64,000 nucleotides of DNA from a virus: positions 1 through 64,000 of the IMG/VR virus record IMGVR_UViG_3300020408_000005; one strand, written 5' to 3'. The notes beneath the pieces are model-generated. The model searched no databases and was not told the origin of the DNA. It saw nothing but the letters and a program-made list of their open reading frames with translations. Positions 62,485-64,000 of the stretch are shown here, in pieces. The position numbers and the translations under genes are program-made. The stretch's first letter is position 1; each line of letters starts with the position of its first letter.

Positions 62485-62896
62485 TCTTTCGTAAAATATA
62501 GCGTATCAATGGTATATAGGATTCTATGTATTCTAGGTTACTAACGTACGCATACTTGTGTTGAAGTATTAACCCATCACCCAAATATATTGCTGCGTGC
62601 TTGATCTTATCAGTACCAAATGAGAAGCATATCACGTCGTTCTTTTTCAAAATGTCTGGGTTAAACTCACTGTCACCTTCCTCTTTCTCAAAGACAATAC
62701 TCCAACCCTCTCTTTCTATATCCTCTATCTTATACTGTCTGACTGTAAGAGAGTAGTCCTGAGAGAACTCCTGTACTCCAGTCTCTTTCATATAGTCATA
62801 GATGAGTGTGAAACATCCCCCACCCCTTTGCTGCTTCCAAGGGCGACCTAACCAAGGGGAGTAATCATCCTCGTACTTTTTTAGCAAATGGTCCAT
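62477..62896 (-). CDS. NlpC/P60-family peptidase (139 aa)
   Basis: The NlpC/P60 active-site pattern is present: RGGGCFTLIYDYMKETG with C28 at the start of a helix, DVICFSFGTDKIKHAAIYLG with H100, and GLILQHKYAYVS with H113 as the likely third residue. The arrangement resembles the NlpC domain of lambda-type tail assembly protein K. Such enzymes cleave peptidoglycan stem peptides and, in tails, help local wall digestion. No signal peptide is present, so it may act from the virion. The ATG is preceded by an AT-rich leader without a clear ribosome site. Confidence 0.87.
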   Translation of the reverse strand: MDHLLKKYEDDYSPWLGRPWKQQRGGGCFTLIYDYMKETGVQEFSQDYSLTVRQYKIEDIEREGWSIVFEKEEGDSEFNPDILKKNDVICFSFGTDKIKHAAIYLGDGLILQHKYAYVSNLEYIESYIPLIRYILRKNE

Positions 62897-63080
62897 ACGT
62901 AAAATTTTTTTTGGGATTTTTTTTATATATCAGGGTACCTTAAATGCGTTTTCGATAATATAGCAAACCCTATACTTTTGTAGGTTAGACAAAATCGAAT
63001 TTTTTAATATGCCAGTTTTGGAATTGGCACAAGGTGAAAATGGTTATCGTTTTCATTCTCACCTGTGTCACCTCTGAGAC
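62897..63080 (-). other. Intergenic region with inverted repeats
   Basis: No gene is seen in these 184 bases. A 10-bp stem with one G-T pair (63033-63042 with 63054-63063, loop of 11) lies after the 141-residue gene, followed on the minus strand by TGCCA/TGGCA arms. Neither has a T-tract. Nearer to the NlpC gene, the minus strand reads TATATAAAAAAAAT, a possible promoter-like element. Confidence 0.45.
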
Positions 63081-63506
63081 TTAACGCTGATTATCTGCTA
63101 CCGCTGTTAAAAAATCCTCAGTTAACCAAATTAAATTTGAAAATCCATCTTGACTTCTATCTTCTACCCATACCACGTTTTTCTTATCAAGAGATCCGAT
63201 AATGCCCTTAACAACATTTTTAGATACTACGTTATCTCTATTAAGGTATGCGTGAATTTCGTCAAAGTCTGTTATTATTTCGTTAGGGTCTAGGTTGCCA
63301 TAATAAAAACCGTACTCACCCCCGATAGGGTTATCTGTTGCTTCGTCAATAATTTCTTCGATAGCAAAGAAACTTAAGAAATTCTTTTCTAACTCAGTAA
63401 GGGTAATTTTATTTGAAGTTTCTGATCTAAAATAATCCTTAACCTCAAAAGTTCCTTCTAGGTAGTTAGAAGTGTTCATTTTGTTGTAAGTTGCTACAGA
63501 AGTCAT
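63081..63506 (-). CDS. Putative winged-helix-like protein (141 aa)
   Basis: The protein is soluble and acidic. LTELEKNFLSFFAIEEIIDE, then FDEIHAYLNRDNVVSKNVVK with GIIGSLDKKNVVWVED and a Tyr/Phe-rich wing (QDGFSNLIWLTEDFLTAV), looks like a winged-helix domain of the MarR type, which would bind DNA. I have no firm family match. A TATAAT-like element lies about 35 bases upstream, so it may be expressed early by host polymerase. Alternative start at M10 is possible. Confidence 0.65.
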   Translation of the reverse strand: MTSVATYNKMNTSNYLEGTFEVKDYFRSETSNKITLTELEKNFLSFFAIEEIIDEATDNPIGGEYGFYYGNLDPNEIITDFDEIHAYLNRDNVVSKNVVKGIIGSLDKKNVVWVEDRSQDGFSNLIWLTEDFLTAVADNQR

Positions 63507-63743
63507 AATGGGAAAAGTGTAATTCGTTTTGTATATATTAATTATAGCGATTAATTCCCTATTGTGCGAATAATTCCCAATATATGTTAAGTTGCTGTTA
63601 TTATGACAATTCCGTTACATAACACTAGAAAAAAAATCCGTTTCGTGCTAACTTCCTAAGACTCCTATTACTAGAGATATTTAAAGAGATATAAAATTAT
63701 AAACTATATTTTTTTATACCTTTTTATTAATAGGGTTTTTTAT
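63507..63743 (-). promoter_or_regulatory. AT-rich spacer with a possible host-type promoter
   Basis: These 237 bases hold no supported gene. The minus strand has TATAAT at 63546-63541, about 35 bases before the 141-residue gene, with no good -35 at 17 bases, and a run of eight Ts (plus-strand A8) at about 63630. It may be an early or middle promoter region, or a homing-endonuclease insertion boundary. Confidence 0.4.
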
Positions 63744-64000
63744 TCATTTATACCGTAAATTTTTAAAATGGTCGTTTACTTTGTTCCCATCTATATGTCT
63801 CACTTGCCTATGTTCTAGGTTAACAGTTTGGTTACTTTCTATTGTTTCCGCACTTAAAAAAGCACTAGCAACTAGGCGGGCAATTCTTCTTACAACTGTC
63901 TTACCGTTATGTCTCAAAGTCACTCTCTTGTAACCGTTTTCATTAATATGAGTCCTAAGTTTTTTCCACTTTCCCCACTTAGTTGAATAGACCTCGCCAT
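63744..64000 (-). CDS. HNH/NUMOD4-type homing endonuclease (partial, N-terminus beyond the right edge)
   Basis: The minus strand is open from the edge to the TGA at 63744 and encodes EVYSTKWGKWKKLRTHINEN, GYKRVTLRHNGKTVVRRIAR, LVASAFL and, after a linker, VRHIDGNKVNDHFKNLRYK. This is the pattern of phage HNH homing endonucleases: a NUMOD4-like GKxVYSxxxGxxKxLxxxxxxxGYxxVxL start, an RxVAxAF helix, then HxDGxKxNN. The HNH core carries the His and Asp-Gly-Asn of the motif; the usual second Asn is Asp (VND). These enzymes copy themselves into unoccupied sites and are common in T4-like phages. The 85 residues visible look intact. Confidence 0.82.
   Translation of the reverse strand, partial: GEVYSTKWGKWKKLRTHINENGYKRVTLRHNGKTVVRRIARLVASAFLSAETIESNQTVNLEHRQVRHIDGNKVNDHFKNLRYK

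Noticed and set aside
1-64000. CRISPR array, tRNA or rRNA genes
   Set aside because: No spaced direct repeats of CRISPR type were seen; repeats here are in-frame protein modules. No cloverleaf-like tRNA sequence was noticed in the few intergenic gaps, though I could not run a dedicated search.

Overview
The window is a slice of a T4-like myovirus genome, most likely a marine cyanophage (Kyanoviridae-type) infecting Prochlorococcus or Synechococcus. The evidence is a collinear T4 structural block (gp25, gp6, a gp7-position giant, gp10-like, gp8, gp13, gp14, gp15, gp16, gp17, gp18, gp19, gp20), a bilin reductase of the cyanobacterial PcyA type, and families typical of marine T4-likes (DUF4815, a DUF6321-like tail, phage 2OG-Fe(II) oxygenases). 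The DNA is AT-rich by eye. All supported genes lie on the minus strand, so transcription runs from the right edge to the left. No tRNA, CRISPR array or integrase was seen.

Right end (about 57-64 kb): a partial HNH homing endonuclease enters from the edge, then an AT-rich spacer, a small winged-helix-like protein, an NlpC/P60 peptidase, two tiny genes (one AbrB-like), a 2OG oxygenase, a coiled-coil protein, a cysteine-rich 1104-residue structural protein, a PAAR-like spike-tip candidate and several very small genes. Most adjacent genes overlap by 1-8 bases.

Baseplate block (28-57 kb): gp25, gp6, a single 19.8-kb gene for a 6603-residue protein in the gp7 position, a YHYH/Ig-like protein, a gp10-like fibre protein, a glycine-tyrosine-repeat protein and gp8. 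The giant is a mosaic: gp7-position N-terminus, Gly-Tyr beta repeats, a YHYH domain, propeller-like repeats, two LamG-like domains, six copies of an unnamed helical module, five copies of a shorter Cys-led helical motif, and a cupredoxin-like domain that appears nested in an Ig-like domain.

Fibre block (14-28 kb): a 2397-residue DUF4815 protein, two small genes, then, after a terminator and a perfect TATAAATA late promoter, a 2037-residue repeat-rich tail fibre with an Mtd-like N-terminus.

Neck, terminase and tail block (1-14 kb): gp13, gp14, gp15, gp16, then an accessory insertion between gp16 and gp17 (an unknown virion-like protein, a tiny zinc finger, a lysine-rich DUF6321-like protein, a 2OG oxygenase, a small membrane protein, a thermonuclease and PcyA), then gp17, a zinc-ribbon protein, gp18 (with an insertion of two tandem repeats), gp19 and the start of gp20 (portal). 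Matches to the T4-type late promoter NATAAATA sit mainly just upstream of gene groups, as expected for late virion genes. PcyA is the exception in function: it is a host-metabolism gene inside the late structural block.
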